From positions 11,036,001-11,100,000 of the forward strand of contig OZ059895.1 in NCBI GenBank assembly GCA_964057225.1: a DNA stretch of 64,000 nt. Direction: 5' to 3'. Made by a program: the position numbers and the translations under genes. Position 1 is the first letter of the stretch; each line of letters starts with the position of its first letter. This DNA is from Auanema rhodensis. Its lineage: Eukaryota > Nematoda > Chromadorea > Rhabditida > Rhabditidae. Below, one piece after another: positions 23,537-37,307 of the stretch. A model generated the notes under the pieces. It did not search any database. It saw only the letters and a program-made list of their open reading frames with translations, and was not told the origin of the DNA.

Positions 23537-26500
23537 GCAAAAAATTAAAAAAGGTTTTACAGTTGTTCAGTGTTTAAACAATGTTTGTTTTGATAAGAAA
23601 TAGATAGAAACAGTAAAGTTAAGATGAAGGTTTATTAACTACTGATTTATGACTGTAATATAGAAATAAGATTGAAGATAATTTGCTGCCTCCGGTTGAG
23701 CTATCTAAGTAAATCTACTTGAAAAGCGAAAAAATTTGTTACGGAAGAGATAAAATTGAAAATCAGCTGCATGTCGCACTTTCAACGTGGTATAGTTGAA
23801 AGCGAAAGTATCTGATTTTCAATGATTTACATACTTATCCTCGTTATAGTATTTTTCCAATTTCATGTTAGTTATGTAACTTTCCACGTTTCATCTGGTT
23901 CCCTCGATGATATCAAAGCTTATGTGCTCCAAATACAATAAATCAAAAAAGGGTTTCACAGTTGTATAGTGTTTAAACAATGTTTGTTTCGATAGGAAGT
24001 AGATAGAAACAGTGAAGTTAAGATGAAGGTTCATTAACTACTGGTTTATGACTGTAATATTAAAATAAGATTAAAGATAATTTGCTGCCTCCGGTTGAGC
24101 TATCTAAGTAAATCTACTTGAAAAGTGAAAACATTTGTTACGGAAGAGATAAAATTGAAAATCAGCTGCATGGCGTACTTTCAACGTGGTATACTTGTAA
24201 GCGAAAATATCTGATATTCAATGATTTACATACTTATCCTCGTTATAGTTTTTTTCCAATTCCATGTTAGTTATGTAATTTTCCACGTTCCATCTGGATC
24301 CCTCGATGATATCAAATTTTATGTGCTCCAAATGCAAAAAATTAAAAAAGGTTTTACAGTTGTTCAGTGTTCAAACAATGTTTGTTTTGATAAGAAATAG
24401 ATAGAAACAGTAAAGTTGAGAGAAAGGTTCATTAACTGCTGGTTTATAACTGTAATATAAAAAAAAGATTGAAGATAATTTGCTGCCTTGGGTTGAGCTA
24501 TTTAAGGAAAACTACTTGAAAATTGAAAACATTTGTTACGGAAGAGATAAAATTGAAAATCAGCTGCATGGCGTACTTATAACGTGGTATAGTTGTAAGC
24601 GAAAATATCTGGTATTCAATGATTTACATACTTATCCTCGTTATAGTTTTTTTTCCAATTTCCTGTTAGTTATGTGATTTTCGACGTTCCATCTGGATCC
24701 CTCGATGATAGCAATTCTTATAAGCTCCAAATACAATAAATTAAAAAAGGTTTCACAGTTGTATAGTGTTTAAACAATGTTTGTTTCGATAGGGAATAGA
24801 TACAAACAGTGAAGTTAAAATGAAGGTTCATTAACTACTGGTTTATAACTGTAATATAGAAATAAGATTGAAGATAATTTTCTGCCGGGGGTTGCGCTAT
24901 CTAAGTAAAACTACTTGACAATCGGAAACATTTGTTACAGAAGAGATAAAATTGAAAATCAGCTGCATGGCGTACTTATAACGTGGTATAGTTGTAAGCG
25001 AAAATATCTGGTATTCAATGATTTACATACTTATCCTCGTTATAGTTTTTTTTCCAATTTCCTGTTAGTTATGTGATTTTCGACGTTCCATCTGGATCCC
25101 TCGATGATAGCAATTCTTATAAGCTCCAAATACAATAAATTAAAAAAGGTTTCACAGTTGTATAGTGTTTAAACAATGTTTGTTTCGATAGGGAATAGAT
25201 AGAAACAGTAAAGTTGAGATAAAGGTTCATTAATTACTGGTTTATAACTGTAATATAGAAATAAGATTAAAGATATTTGCTGCCTTGGGTTGAGCTATCT
25301 AAGTAAAACTACTTGAAAATTGAAAACATTTGTTACGGAAGAGATAAAATTGAAAATCAGCTGCATGGCGTACTTATAACGTGGTATAGTTGTAAGCGAA
25401 AATATCTGGTATTCAATGATTTACATACTTATCCTCGTTATAGTTTTTTTTCCAATTTCCTGTTAGTTATGTGATTTTCGACGTTCCATCTGGATCCCTC
25501 GATGATAGCAATTCTTATAAGCTCCAAATACAATAAATTAAAAAAGGTTTCACAGTTGTATAGTGTTTAAACAATGTTTGTTTCGATAGGGAATAGGTAC
25601 AAACAGTAAAGTTAGAATGAAGGTTCATTAACTACTGGTTTATAACTGTAATATAGAAATAAGATTAAAGATAATTTGCTGCCTTGGGTTGAGCTATCTA
25701 AGTAAAACTACTTGAAAATTGAAAACATTTGTTACGGAAGAGATAAAATTGAAAATCAGCTGCATGTCGTACTTTCAACGTGGTATAGTTGAAAGCGAAA
25801 ATATCTGATTTTCAATGATTCAAATACTTATCCTCGTTATAGTTTTTTTTCCAATTTCCTGTTAAGTATGTAATTTTCCACGTTCCATCTGGATCCCTCG
25901 ATGATAACAATTCTTATAAGCTTCAAATACAATAAATTAAAAAAGGTTTCACAGTAGTATAGTGTTTAAACAATGTTTGTTTCGATAGGGAATAGATAGA
26001 AACAGTAAAGTTGAGATAAAGGTTCATTAATTACTGGTTTATAACTGTAATGAAGAAATAAGATTAAAGATAATTTGCTGCCTTGGGTTGAGCTATCTAA
26101 GTAAAACTACTTAAAAAGTGAAAACATTGGTTACGGAAGAGATAAAACTGAAAATCAGCTGCATGGCGTACTTTGAACGTGGTATAGTTGAAAGCGAAAA
26201 TATCTGATTTTCAATGACTTAAATACTTATCCTCGTTATAGTATTTTTCCAATTTCATGTTAGTTATGTAACTTTCCACGTTTCATCTGGTTCCCTCGAT
26301 GATATCAAAACATATGTGCTCCAAATACAATAAATCAAAAAAGAGTCTCACAGTTGTATAGTGTTTAAACAATGTTTGTTTCGATAGGAAATAGATAGAA
26401 ACAGTAAAGTTGAGAGAAAGGTTCATTAACTACTGGTTTATGACTGTAATATAGAAAAAAGATTGAAGATAATTTGCTGCCTTGGGTTGAGCTATCTAAG

Positions 26501-29500
26501 TAAAACTACTTAAAAAGTGAAAACATTTGTTACGGAAGAGATAAAACTGAAAATCAGCTGCATGGCGTTCTTTCAACGTGATATACTTGTAAGCGAAAAT
26601 ATCTGATATTCAATGATTTACATACTTATCCTCGTTATAGTTTTTTTCCAATTTCATGTTAGTTATGTAATTTTCCACGTTCCATCTGGATCCCTCGATG
26701 ATATCAAATCTTATGTGCTCCAAATACAATAAATTGAAAAAGGTTTCACAGTTGTATAGTGTTTAAACAATGTTTGTTTTGATAGGAAATAGATAGAAAC
26801 AGTAAAGTTAAAATGAAGGTTCATTAACTACTGGTTTATAACTGTAATATAGGAATAAGATTGAAGATAATTTGCTGCCTCCGGTTGAGCTATCTAAGTA
26901 AATCTACTTGAAAAGTGAAAACATTTGTTACGGAAGAGATAAAATTGAAAATCAGCTGCATGGCGTACTTTTAACGTGGTATAGTTGTAAGCGAAAATAT
27001 CTGGTATTCAATGATTTACATACTTATCCTCGTTATAGTTTTTTACCAATTTCATGTTAGTTATGTAATTTTCCACGTTCCATCTGGATCCCTCGATGAT
27101 ATCAAATTTTATGTGCTTCAAATGCAAAAAATTAAAAAAGGTTTTACAGTTGTTCAGTGTTATAACAATGTTTGTTTTGATAAGAAATAGACAGAAACAG
27201 TAAAGTTGAGAAAAAAGTTCATTTACTGCTGGTTTATAACTCTAAAAAAAAAAAAAGATTGAAGATACTTTGCTGCCTTGGGTTGAGCTATTTAAGGAAA
27301 ACTACTTGAAAATTGAAAACATTTGTTACGGAAGAGATAAAATTGAAAATCAGCTGCATGGCGTACTTTTAACGTGGTATAGTTGTAAGCGAAAATATCT
27401 GGTATTCAATGATTTACATAATTATCCTCGTTATAGTTTTTTTTCCAATTTCCTGTTAGTTATGTAATTTTCGACGTTCCATCTGGATCCCTCGATGATA
27501 GCAATTCTTATAAGCTCCAAATACAATAAATTAAAAAAGGTTTCACAGTTGTATAGTGTTTAAACAATGTTTGTTTCGATAGGGAATAGATACAAACAGT
27601 AAAGTTAAAATGAAGGTTCATTAACTACTGGTTTATAACTGTAATATAGAAATAAGATTGAAGATAATTTTCTGCCGGGGGTTGCGCTATCTAAGTAAAA
27701 CTACTTGACAATCGGAAACATTTGTTACAGAAGAGATAAAATTGAAAATCAGCTGCATGGCGTACTTATAACGTGGTATAGTTGTAAGCGAAAATATCTG
27801 GTATTCAATGATTTACATACTTATCCTCGTTATAGTTTTTTTTCCAATTTCCTGTTAGTTATGTAATTTTCGACGTTCCATCTGGATCCCTCGATGATAA
27901 CAATTCTTATAAGCTTCAAATACAATAAATTAAAAAAGGTTTCACAGTTGTATAGTGTTTTAACAATGTTTGTTTCGATAGGAAATAGATAGAAACAGTG
28001 AAGTTGAGATAAAGGTTCATTAATTACTGGTTTATAACTGTAATGAAGAAATAAGATTAAAGATAATTTGCTGCCTTGGGTTGAGCTATCTAAGTAAAAC
28101 TACTTAAAAAGTGAAAACATTGGTTACGGAAGAGATAAAACTGAAAATCAGCTGCATGGCGTACTTTGAACGTGGTATAGTTGAAAGCGAAAATATCTGA
28201 TTTTCAATGACTTAAATACTTATCCTCGTTATAGTATTTTTCCAATTTCATGTTAGTTATGTAACTTTCCACGTTTCATCTGGTTCCCTCGATGATATCA
28301 AAACATATGTGCTCCAAATACAATAAATCAAAAAAGAGTCTCACAGTTGTATAGTGTTTAAACAATGTTTGTTTCGATAGGAAATAGATAGAAACAGTAA
28401 AGTTGAGAGAAAGGTTCATTAACTACTGGTTTATGACTGTAATATAGAAAAAAGATTGAAGATAATTTGCTGCCTTGGGTTGAGCTATCTAAGTAAAACT
28501 ACTTAAAAAGTGAAAACATTTGTTACGGAAGAGATAAAACTGAAAATCAGCTGCATGGCGTTCTTTCAACGTGATATACTTGTAAGCGAAAATATCTGAT
28601 ATTCAATGATTTACATACTTATCCTCGTTATAGTTTTTTTCCAATTTCATGTTAGTTATGTAATTTTCCACGTTCCATCTGGATCCCTCGATGATATCAA
28701 ATCTTATGTGCTCCAAATACAATAAATTGAAAAAGGTTTCACAGTTGTATAGTGTTTAAACAATGTTTGTTTTGATAGGAAATAGATAGAAACAGTAAAG
28801 TTAAAATGAAGGTTCATTAACTACTGGTTTATGACTGTAATATTAAAATAAGATTAAAGATAATTTGCTGCCTCCGGTTGAGCTATCTAAGTAAATCTAC
28901 TTGAAAAGTGAAAACATTTGTTACGGAAGAGATAAAATTGAAAATCAGCTGCATGGCGTACTTTTAACGTGGTATAGTTGTAAGCGAAAATATCTGGTAT
29001 TCAATGATTTACATACTTATCCTCGTTATAGTTTTTTACCAATTTCATGTTAGTTATGTAATTTTCCACGTTCCATCTGGATCCCTCGATGATATCAAAT
29101 TTTATGTGCTCCAAATGCAAAAAATTAAAAAAGGTTTTACAGTTGTTCAGTGTTTAAACAATGTTTGTTTTGATAAGAAATAGATAGAAACAGTAAAGTT
29201 GAGAAAAAAGTTCATTTACTGCTGGTTTATAACTGTAAAAAAAAAAAAAGATTGAAGATACTTTGCTGCCTTGGGTTGAGCTATTTAAGGAAAACTACTT
29301 GAAAATTGAAAACATTTGTTACGGAAGAGATAAAATTGAAAATCAGCTGCATGGCGTACTTATAACGTGGTATAGTTGTAAGCGAAAATATCTGGTATTC
29401 AATGATTTACATACTTATCCTCGTTATAGTTTTTTTTCCAATTTCCTGTTAGTTATGTAATTTTCGACGTTCCATCTGGATCCCTCGATGATAACAATTC

Positions 29501-30133
29501 TTATAAGCTTCAAATACAATAAATTAAAAAAGGTTTCACAGTTGTATAGTGTTTTAACAATGTTTGTTTCGATAGGAAATAGATAGAAACAGTGAAGTTG
29601 AGATAAAGGTTCATTAATTACTGGTTTATAACTGTAATGAAGAAATAAGATTAAAGATAATTTGCTGCCTTGGGTTGAGCTATCTAAGTAAAACTACTTA
29701 AAAAGTGAAAACATTGGTTACGGAAGAGATAAAACTGAAAATCAGCTGCATGGCGTACTTTGAACGTGGTATAGTTGAAAGCGAAAATATCTGATTTTCA
29801 ATGACTTAAATACTTATCCTCGTTATAGTATTTTTCCAATTTCATGTTAGTTATGTAACTTTCCACGTTTCATCTGGTTCCCTCGATGATATCAAAACAT
29901 ATGTGCTCCAAATACAATAAATCAAAAAAGAGTCTCACAGTTGTATAGTGTTTAAACAATGTTTGTTTCGATAGGAAAAAGATAGAAACAGTAAAGTTGA
30001 GAGAAAGGTTCATTAACTACTGGTTTATGACTGTAATATAGAAAAAAGATTGAAGATAATTTGCTGCCTTGGGTTGAGCTATCTAAGTAAAACTACTTAA
30101 AAAGTGAAAACATTTGTTACGGAAGAGATAAAA
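22898..30133. repeat. 18-monomer tandem higher-order unit, copy 1
   Basis: This stretch of about 7236 bp matches 30072-37307 at a constant offset of 7174 bp (18 monomers). The block is slightly longer than the offset, so the two copies abut, as in a true higher-order repeat. Shared rare marks are ATGTCGCACTTTC near 23770 and 30944, GAAGATATTTGCTGCC (shortened) near 25270 and 32444, GATTCAAATAC near 25817 and 32991, and GATAGACAGAAAC-type changes near 27188 and 34362. One difference noticed is GAGAAAAAAG near 29201 against GAGAGAAAAG near 36374. Confidence 0.93.
24480..25680. repeat. Three consecutive near-identical right segments
   Basis: Three successive monomers share the same run from TTATAACGTGG through TATGTGATTTTCGACG to AGCAATTCTTATAAG. 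The TATGTGATTTTCG mark lies at 24671, 25070 and 25468 (spacings 399 and 398). Their left segments differ: CTTGGG/TATTTAAGG, then GGGGGTTGCGC, then a shortened GATATTTGCTGCC. So only part of each monomer is homogenised. The same trio recurs near 31654-32854 as part of the 7174 bp duplication. Confidence 0.85.
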
Positions 30134-33100
30134 TTGAAAATCAGCTGTATGGCGTACTTTCAACGTGGTATAGTTGTAAGCAAAAATATCTGATATTCAA
30201 TGATTTACATACTTATCCTCGTTATATTATTTTTCCAATTTTATGTTAGTTATGTAATTTTCCACGTTGCATCTGGTTCCCTCGATGATATCAAATCTTA
30301 TGTGCTCCAAATACAATAAATTGAAAAAGGTTTCACAGTTGTATAGTGTTTAAACAATGTTTGTTTTGATAGGAAATAGATAAAAACAGTAAAGTTAAGA
30401 TGAAGGTCTATTAACTACTGGTTTATGACTGTAATATAGAAATAAGATTGAAGATAATTTGCTGCCTCCGGTTGAGCTATCTAAGTAAATCTACTTGAAA
30501 AGTGAAAACATTTGTTACGGAAGAGATAAAATTGAAAATCAGCTGCATGGCGTACTTTTAACGTGGTATAGTTGTAAGCGAAAATATCTGGTATTCAATG
30601 ATTTACATACTTATCCTCGTTATAGTTTTTTTCCAATTTCATGTTAGTTATGTAATTTTCCACGTTCCATCTGGATCCCTCGATGATATCAAATTTTATG
30701 TGCTCCAAATGCAAAAAATTAAAAAAGGTTTTACAGTTGTTCAGTGTTTAAACAATGTTTGTTTTGATAAGAAATAGATAGAAACAGTAAAGTTAAGATG
30801 AAGGTTTATTAACTACTGATTTATGACTGTAATATAGAAATAAGATTGAAGATAATTTGCTGCCTCCGGTTGAGCTATCTAAGTAAATCTACTTGAAAAG
30901 CGAAAAAATTTGTTACGGAAGAGATAAAATTGAAAATCAGCTGCATGTCGCACTTTCAACGTGGTATAGTTGAAAGCGAAAGTATCTGATTTTCAATGAT
31001 TTACATACTTATCCTCGTTATAGTATTTTTCCAATTTCATGTTAGTTATGTAACTTTCCACGTTTCATCTGGTTCCCTCGATGATATCAAAGCTTATGTG
31101 CTCCAAATACAATAAATCAAAAAAGGGTTTCACAGTTGTATAGTGTTTAAACAATGTTTGTTTCGATAGGAAGTAGATAGAAACAGTGAAGTTAAGATGA
31201 AGGTTCATTAACTACTGGTTTATGACTGTAATATTAAAATAAGATTAAAGATAATTTGCTGCCTCCGGTTGAGCTATCTAAGTAAATCTACTTGAAAAGT
31301 GAAAACATTTGTTACGGAAGAGATAAAATTGAAAATCAGCTGCATGGCGTACTTTCAACGTGGTATACTTGTAAGCGAAAATATCTGATATTCAATGATT
31401 TACATACTTATCCTCGTTATAGTTTTTTTCCAATTCCATGTTAGTTATGTAATTTTCCACGTTCCATCTGGATCCCTCGATGATATCAAATTTTATGTGC
31501 TCCAAATGCAAAAAATTAAAAAAGGTTTTACAGTTGTTCAGTGTTCAAACAATGTTTGTTTTGATAAGAAATAGATAGAAACAGTAAAGTTGAGAGAAAG
31601 GTTCATTAACTGCTGGTTTATAACTGTAATATAAAAAAAAGATTGAAGATAATTTGCTGCCTTGGGTTGAGCTATTTAAGGAAAACTACTTGAAAATTGA
31701 AAACATTTGTTACGGAAGAGATAAAATTGAAAATCAGCTGCATGGCGTACTTATAACGTGGTATAGTTGTAAGCGAAAATATCTGGTATTCAATGATTTA
31801 CATACTTATCCTCGTTATAGTTTTTTTTCCAATTTCCTGTTAGTTATGTGATTTTCGACGTTCCATCTGGATCCCTCGATGATAGCAATTCTTATAAGCT
31901 CCAAATACAATAAATTAAAAAAGGTTTCACAGTTGTATAGTGTTTAAACAATGTTTGTTTCGATAGGGAATAGATACAAACAGTGAAGTTAAAATGAAGG
32001 TTCATTAACTACTGGTTTATAACTGTAATATAGAAATAAGATTGAAGATAATTTTCTGCCGGGGGTTGCGCTATCTAAGTAAAACTACTTGACAATCGGA
32101 AACATTTGTTACAGAAGAGATAAAATTGAAAATCAGCTGCATGGCGTACTTATAACGTGGTATAGTTGTAAGCGAAAATATCTGGTATTCAATGATTTAC
32201 ATACTTATCCTCGTTATAGTTTTTTTTCCAATTTCCTGTTAGTTATGTGATTTTCGACGTTCCATCTGGATCCCTCGATGATAGCAATTCTTATAAGCTC
32301 CAAATACAATAAATTAAAAAAGGTTTCACAGTTGTATAGTGTTTAAACAATGTTTGTTTCGATAGGGAATAGATAGAAACAGTAAAGTTGAGATAAAGGT
32401 TCATTAATTACTGGTTTATAACTGTAATATAGAAATAAGATTAAAGATATTTGCTGCCTTGGGTTGAGCTATCTAAGTAAAACTACTTGAAAATTGAAAA
32501 CATTTGTTACGGAAGAGATAAAATTGAAAATCAGCTGCATGGCGTACTTATAACGTGGTATAGTTGTAAGCGAAAATATCTGGTATTCAATGATTTACAT
32601 ACTTATCCTCGTTATAGTTTTTTTTCCAATTTCCTGTTAGTTATGTGATTTTCGACGTTCCATCTGGATCCCTCGATGATAGCAATTCTTATAAGCTCCA
32701 AATACAATAAATTAAAAAAGGTTTCACAGTTGTATAGTGTTTAAACAATGTTTGTTTCGATAGGGAATAGGTACAAACAGTAAAGTTAGAATGAAGGTTC
32801 ATTAACTACTGGTTTATAACTGTAATATAGAAATAAGATTAAAGATAATTTGCTGCCTTGGGTTGAGCTATCTAAGTAAAACTACTTGAAAATTGAAAAC
32901 ATTTGTTACGGAAGAGATAAAATTGAAAATCAGCTGCATGTCGTACTTTCAACGTGGTATAGTTGAAAGCGAAAATATCTGATTTTCAATGATTCAAATA
33001 CTTATCCTCGTTATAGTTTTTTTTCCAATTTCCTGTTAAGTATGTAATTTTCCACGTTCCATCTGGATCCCTCGATGATAACAATTCTTATAAGCTTCAA

Positions 33101-36100
33101 ATACAATAAATTAAAAAAGGTTTCACAGTAGTATAGTGTTTAAACAATGTTTGTTTCGATAGGGAATAGATAGAAACAGTAAAGTTGAGATAAAGGTTCA
33201 TTAATTACTGGTTTATAACTGTAATGAAGAAATAAGATTAAAGATAATTTGCTGCCTTGGGTTGAGCTATCTAAGTAAAACTACTTAAAAAGTGAAAACA
33301 TTGGTTACGGAAGAGATAAAACTGAAAATCAGCTGCATGGCGTACTTTGAACGTGGTATAGTTGAAAGCGAAAATATCTGATTTTCAATGACTTAAATAC
33401 TTATCCTCGTTATAGTATTTTTCCAATTTCATGTTAGTTATGTAACTTTCCACGTTTCATCTGGTTCCCTCGATGATATCAAAACATATGTGCTCCAAAT
33501 ACAATAAATCAAAAAAGAGTCTCACAGTTGTATAGTGTTTAAACAATGTTTGTTTCGATAGGAAATAGATAGAAACAGTAAAGTTGAGAGAAAGGTTCAT
33601 TAACTACTGGTTTATGACTGTAATATAGAAAAAAGATTGAAGATAATTTGCTGCCTTGGGTTGAGCTATCTAAGTAAAACTACTTAAAAAGTGAAAACAT
33701 TTGTTACGGAAGAGATAAAACTGAAAATCAGCTGCATGGCGTTCTTTCAACGTGATATACTTGTAAGCGAAAATATCTGATATTCAATGATTTACATACT
33801 TATCCTCGTTATAGTTTTTTTCCAATTTCATGTTAGTTATGTAATTTTCCACGTTCCATCTGGATCCCTCGATGATATCAAATCTTATGTGCTCCAAATA
33901 CAATAAATTGAAAAAGGTTTCACAGTTGTATAGTGTTTAAACAATGTTTGTTTTGATAGGAAATAGATAGAAACAGTAAAGTTAAAATGAAGGTTCATTA
34001 ACTACTGGTTTATAACTGTAATATAGGAATAAGATTGAAGATAATTTGCTGCCTCCGGTTGAGCTATCTAAGTAAATCTACTTGAAAAGTGAAAACATTT
34101 GTTACGGAAGAGATAAAATTGAAAATCAGCTGCATGGCGTACTTTTAACGTGGTATAGTTGTAAGCGAAAATATCTGGTATTCAATGATTTACATACTTA
34201 TCCTCGTTATAGTTTTTTACCAATTTCATGTTAGTTATGTAATTTTCCACGTTCCATCTGGATCCCTCGATGATATCAAATTTTATGTGCTTCAAATGCA
34301 AAAAATTAAAAAAGGTTTTACAGTTGTTCAGTGTTATAACAATGTTTGTTTTGATAAGAAATAGACAGAAACAGTAAAGTTGAGAAAAAAGTTCATTTAC
34401 TGCTGGTTTATAACTCTAAAAAAAAAAAAAGATTGAAGATACTTTGCTGCCTTGGGTTGAGCTATTTAAGGAAAACTACTTGAAAATTGAAAACATTTGT
34501 TACGGAAGAGATAAAATTGAAAATCAGCTGCATGGCGTACTTTTAACGTGGTATAGTTGTAAGCGAAAATATCTGGTATTCAATGATTTACATAATTATC
34601 CTCGTTATAGTTTTTTTTCCAATTTCCTGTTAGTTATGTAATTTTCGACGTTCCATCTGGATCCCTCGATGATAGCAATTCTTATAAGCTCCAAATACAA
34701 TAAATTAAAAAAGGTTTCACAGTTGTATAGTGTTTAAACAATGTTTGTTTCGATAGGGAATAGATACAAACAGTAAAGTTAAAATGAAGGTTCATTAACT
34801 ACTGGTTTATAACTGTAATATAGAAATAAGATTGAAGATAATTTTCTGCCGGGGGTTGCGCTATCTAAGTAAAACTACTTGACAATCGGAAACATTTGTT
34901 ACAGAAGAGATAAAATTGAAAATCAGCTGCATGGCGTACTTATAACGTGGTATAGTTGTAAGCGAAAATATCTGGTATTCAATGATTTACATACTTATCC
35001 TCGTTATAGTTTTTTTTCCAATTTCCTGTTAGTTATGTAATTTTCGACGTTCCATCTGGATCCCTCGATGATAACAATTCTTATAAGCTTCAAATACAAT
35101 AAATTAAAAAAGGTTTCACAGTTGTATAGTGTTTTAACAATGTTTGTTTCGATAGGAAATAGATAGAAACAGTGAAGTTGAGATAAAGGTTCATTAATTA
35201 CTGGTTTATAACTGTAATGAAGAAATAAGATTAAAGATAATTTGCTGCCTTGGGTTGAGCTATCTAAGTAAAACTACTTAAAAAGTGAAAACATTGGTTA
35301 CGGAAGAGATAAAACTGAAAATCAGCTGCATGGCGTACTTTGAACGTGGTATAGTTGAAAGCGAAAATATCTGATTTTCAATGACTTAAATACTTATCCT
35401 CGTTATAGTATTTTTCCAATTTCATGTTAGTTATGTAACTTTCCACGTTTCATCTGGTTCCCTCGATGATATCAAAACATATGTGCTCCAAATACAATAA
35501 ATCAAAAAAGAGTCTCACAGTTGTATAGTGTTTAAACAATGTTTGTTTCGATAGGAAATAGATAGAAACAGTAAAGTTGAGAGAAAGGTTCATTAACTAC
35601 TGGTTTATGACTGTAATATAGAAAAAAGATTGAAGATAATTTGCTGCCTTGGGTTGAGCTATCTAAGTAAAACTACTTAAAAAGTGAAAACATTTGTTAC
35701 GGAAGAGATAAAACTGAAAATCAGCTGCATGGCGTTCTTTCAACGTGATATACTTGTAAGCGAAAATATCTGATATTCAATGATTTACATACTTATCCTC
35801 GTTATAGTTTTTTTCCAATTTCATGTTAGTTATGTAATTTTCCACGTTCCATCTGGATCCCTCGATGATATCAAATCTTATGTGCTCCAAATACAATAAA
35901 TTGAAAAAGGTTTCACAGTTGTATAGTGTTTAAACAATGTTTGTTTTGATAGGAAATAGATAGAAACAGTAAAGTTAAAATGAAGGTTCATTAACTACTG
36001 GTTTATGACTGTAATATTAAAATAAGATTAAAGATAATTTGCTGCCTCCGGTTGAGCTATCTAAGTAAATCTACTTGAAAAGTGAAAACATTTGTTACGG

Positions 36101-37307
36101 AAGAGATAAAATTGAAAATCAGCTGCATGGCGTACTTTTAACGTGGTATAGTTGTAAGCGAAAATATCTGGTATTCAATGATTTACATACTTATCCTCGT
36201 TATAGTTTTTTACCAATTTCATGTTAGTTATGTAATTTTCCACGTTCCATCTGGATCCCTCGATGATATCAAATTTTATGTGCTCCAAATGCAAAAAATT
36301 AAAAAAGGTTTTACAGTTGTTCAGTGTTTAAACAATGTTTGTTTTGATAAGAAATAGATAGAAACAGTAAAGTTGAGAGAAAAGTTCATTTACTGCTGGT
36401 TTATAACTGTAAAAAAAAAAAAAGATTGAAGATACTTTGCTGCCTTGGGTTGAGCTATTTAAGGAAAACTACTTGAAAATTGAAAACATTTGTTACGGAA
36501 GAGATAAAATTGAAAATCAGCTGCATGGCGTACTTATAACGTGGTATAGTTGTAAGCGAAAATATCTGGTATTCAATGATTTACATACTTATCCTCGTTA
36601 TAGTTTTTTTTCCAATTTCCTGTTAGTTATGTAATTTTCGACGTTCCATCTGGATCCCTCGATGATAACAATTCTTATAAGCTTCAAATACAATAAATTA
36701 AAAAAGGTTTCACAGTTGTATAGTGTTTTAACAATGTTTGTTTCGATAGGAAATAGATAGAAACAGTGAAGTTGAGATAAAGGTTCATTAATTACTGGTT
36801 TATAACTGTAATGAAGAAATAAGATTAAAGATAATTTGCTGCCTTGGGTTGAGCTATCTAAGTAAAACTACTTAAAAAGTGAAAACATTGGTTACGGAAG
36901 AGATAAAACTGAAAATCAGCTGCATGGCGTACTTTGAACGTGGTATAGTTGAAAGCGAAAATATCTGATTTTCAATGACTTAAATACTTATCCTCGTTAT
37001 AGTATTTTTCCAATTTCATGTTAGTTATGTAACTTTCCACGTTTCATCTGGTTCCCTCGATGATATCAAAACATATGTGCTCCAAATACAATAAATCAAA
37101 AAAGAGTCTCACAGTTGTATAGTGTTTAAACAATGTTTGTTTCGATAGGAAAAAGATAGAAACAGTAAAGTTGAGAGAAAGGTTCATTAACTACTGGTTT
37201 ATGACTGTAATATAGAAAAAAGATTGAAGATAATTTGCTGCCTTGGGTTGAGCTATCTAAGTAAAACTACTTAAAAAGTGAAAACATTTGTTACGGAAGA
37301 GATAAAA
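30072..37307. repeat. 18-monomer tandem higher-order unit, copy 2
   Basis: This is the second copy of the 7174 bp unit. Agreement ends at 37308, where the first copy has AAAATTGAAAATC and this one AAAACTGAAAATC, then GTTCTTTCAACG. At that point the sequence follows the 33.2-36.0 kb register instead. So the array slipped by 9 monomers immediately after two complete 18-monomer units. Confidence 0.93.
33182..36006. repeat. 9-monomer-offset duplication, template
   Basis: This 2.8 kb stretch matches 36769-39593 at an offset of 3587 bp (9 monomers, half of the 18-monomer unit). It ends at 36007/39594, where GTTTATGACTGTAATATTAAAATAAG gives way to GTTTATAACTG in the other copy. Its own counterpart lies 7174 bp to the left, so part of it is present three times (near 26548-28832, 33722-36006 and 37309-39593). 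Confidence 0.88.
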
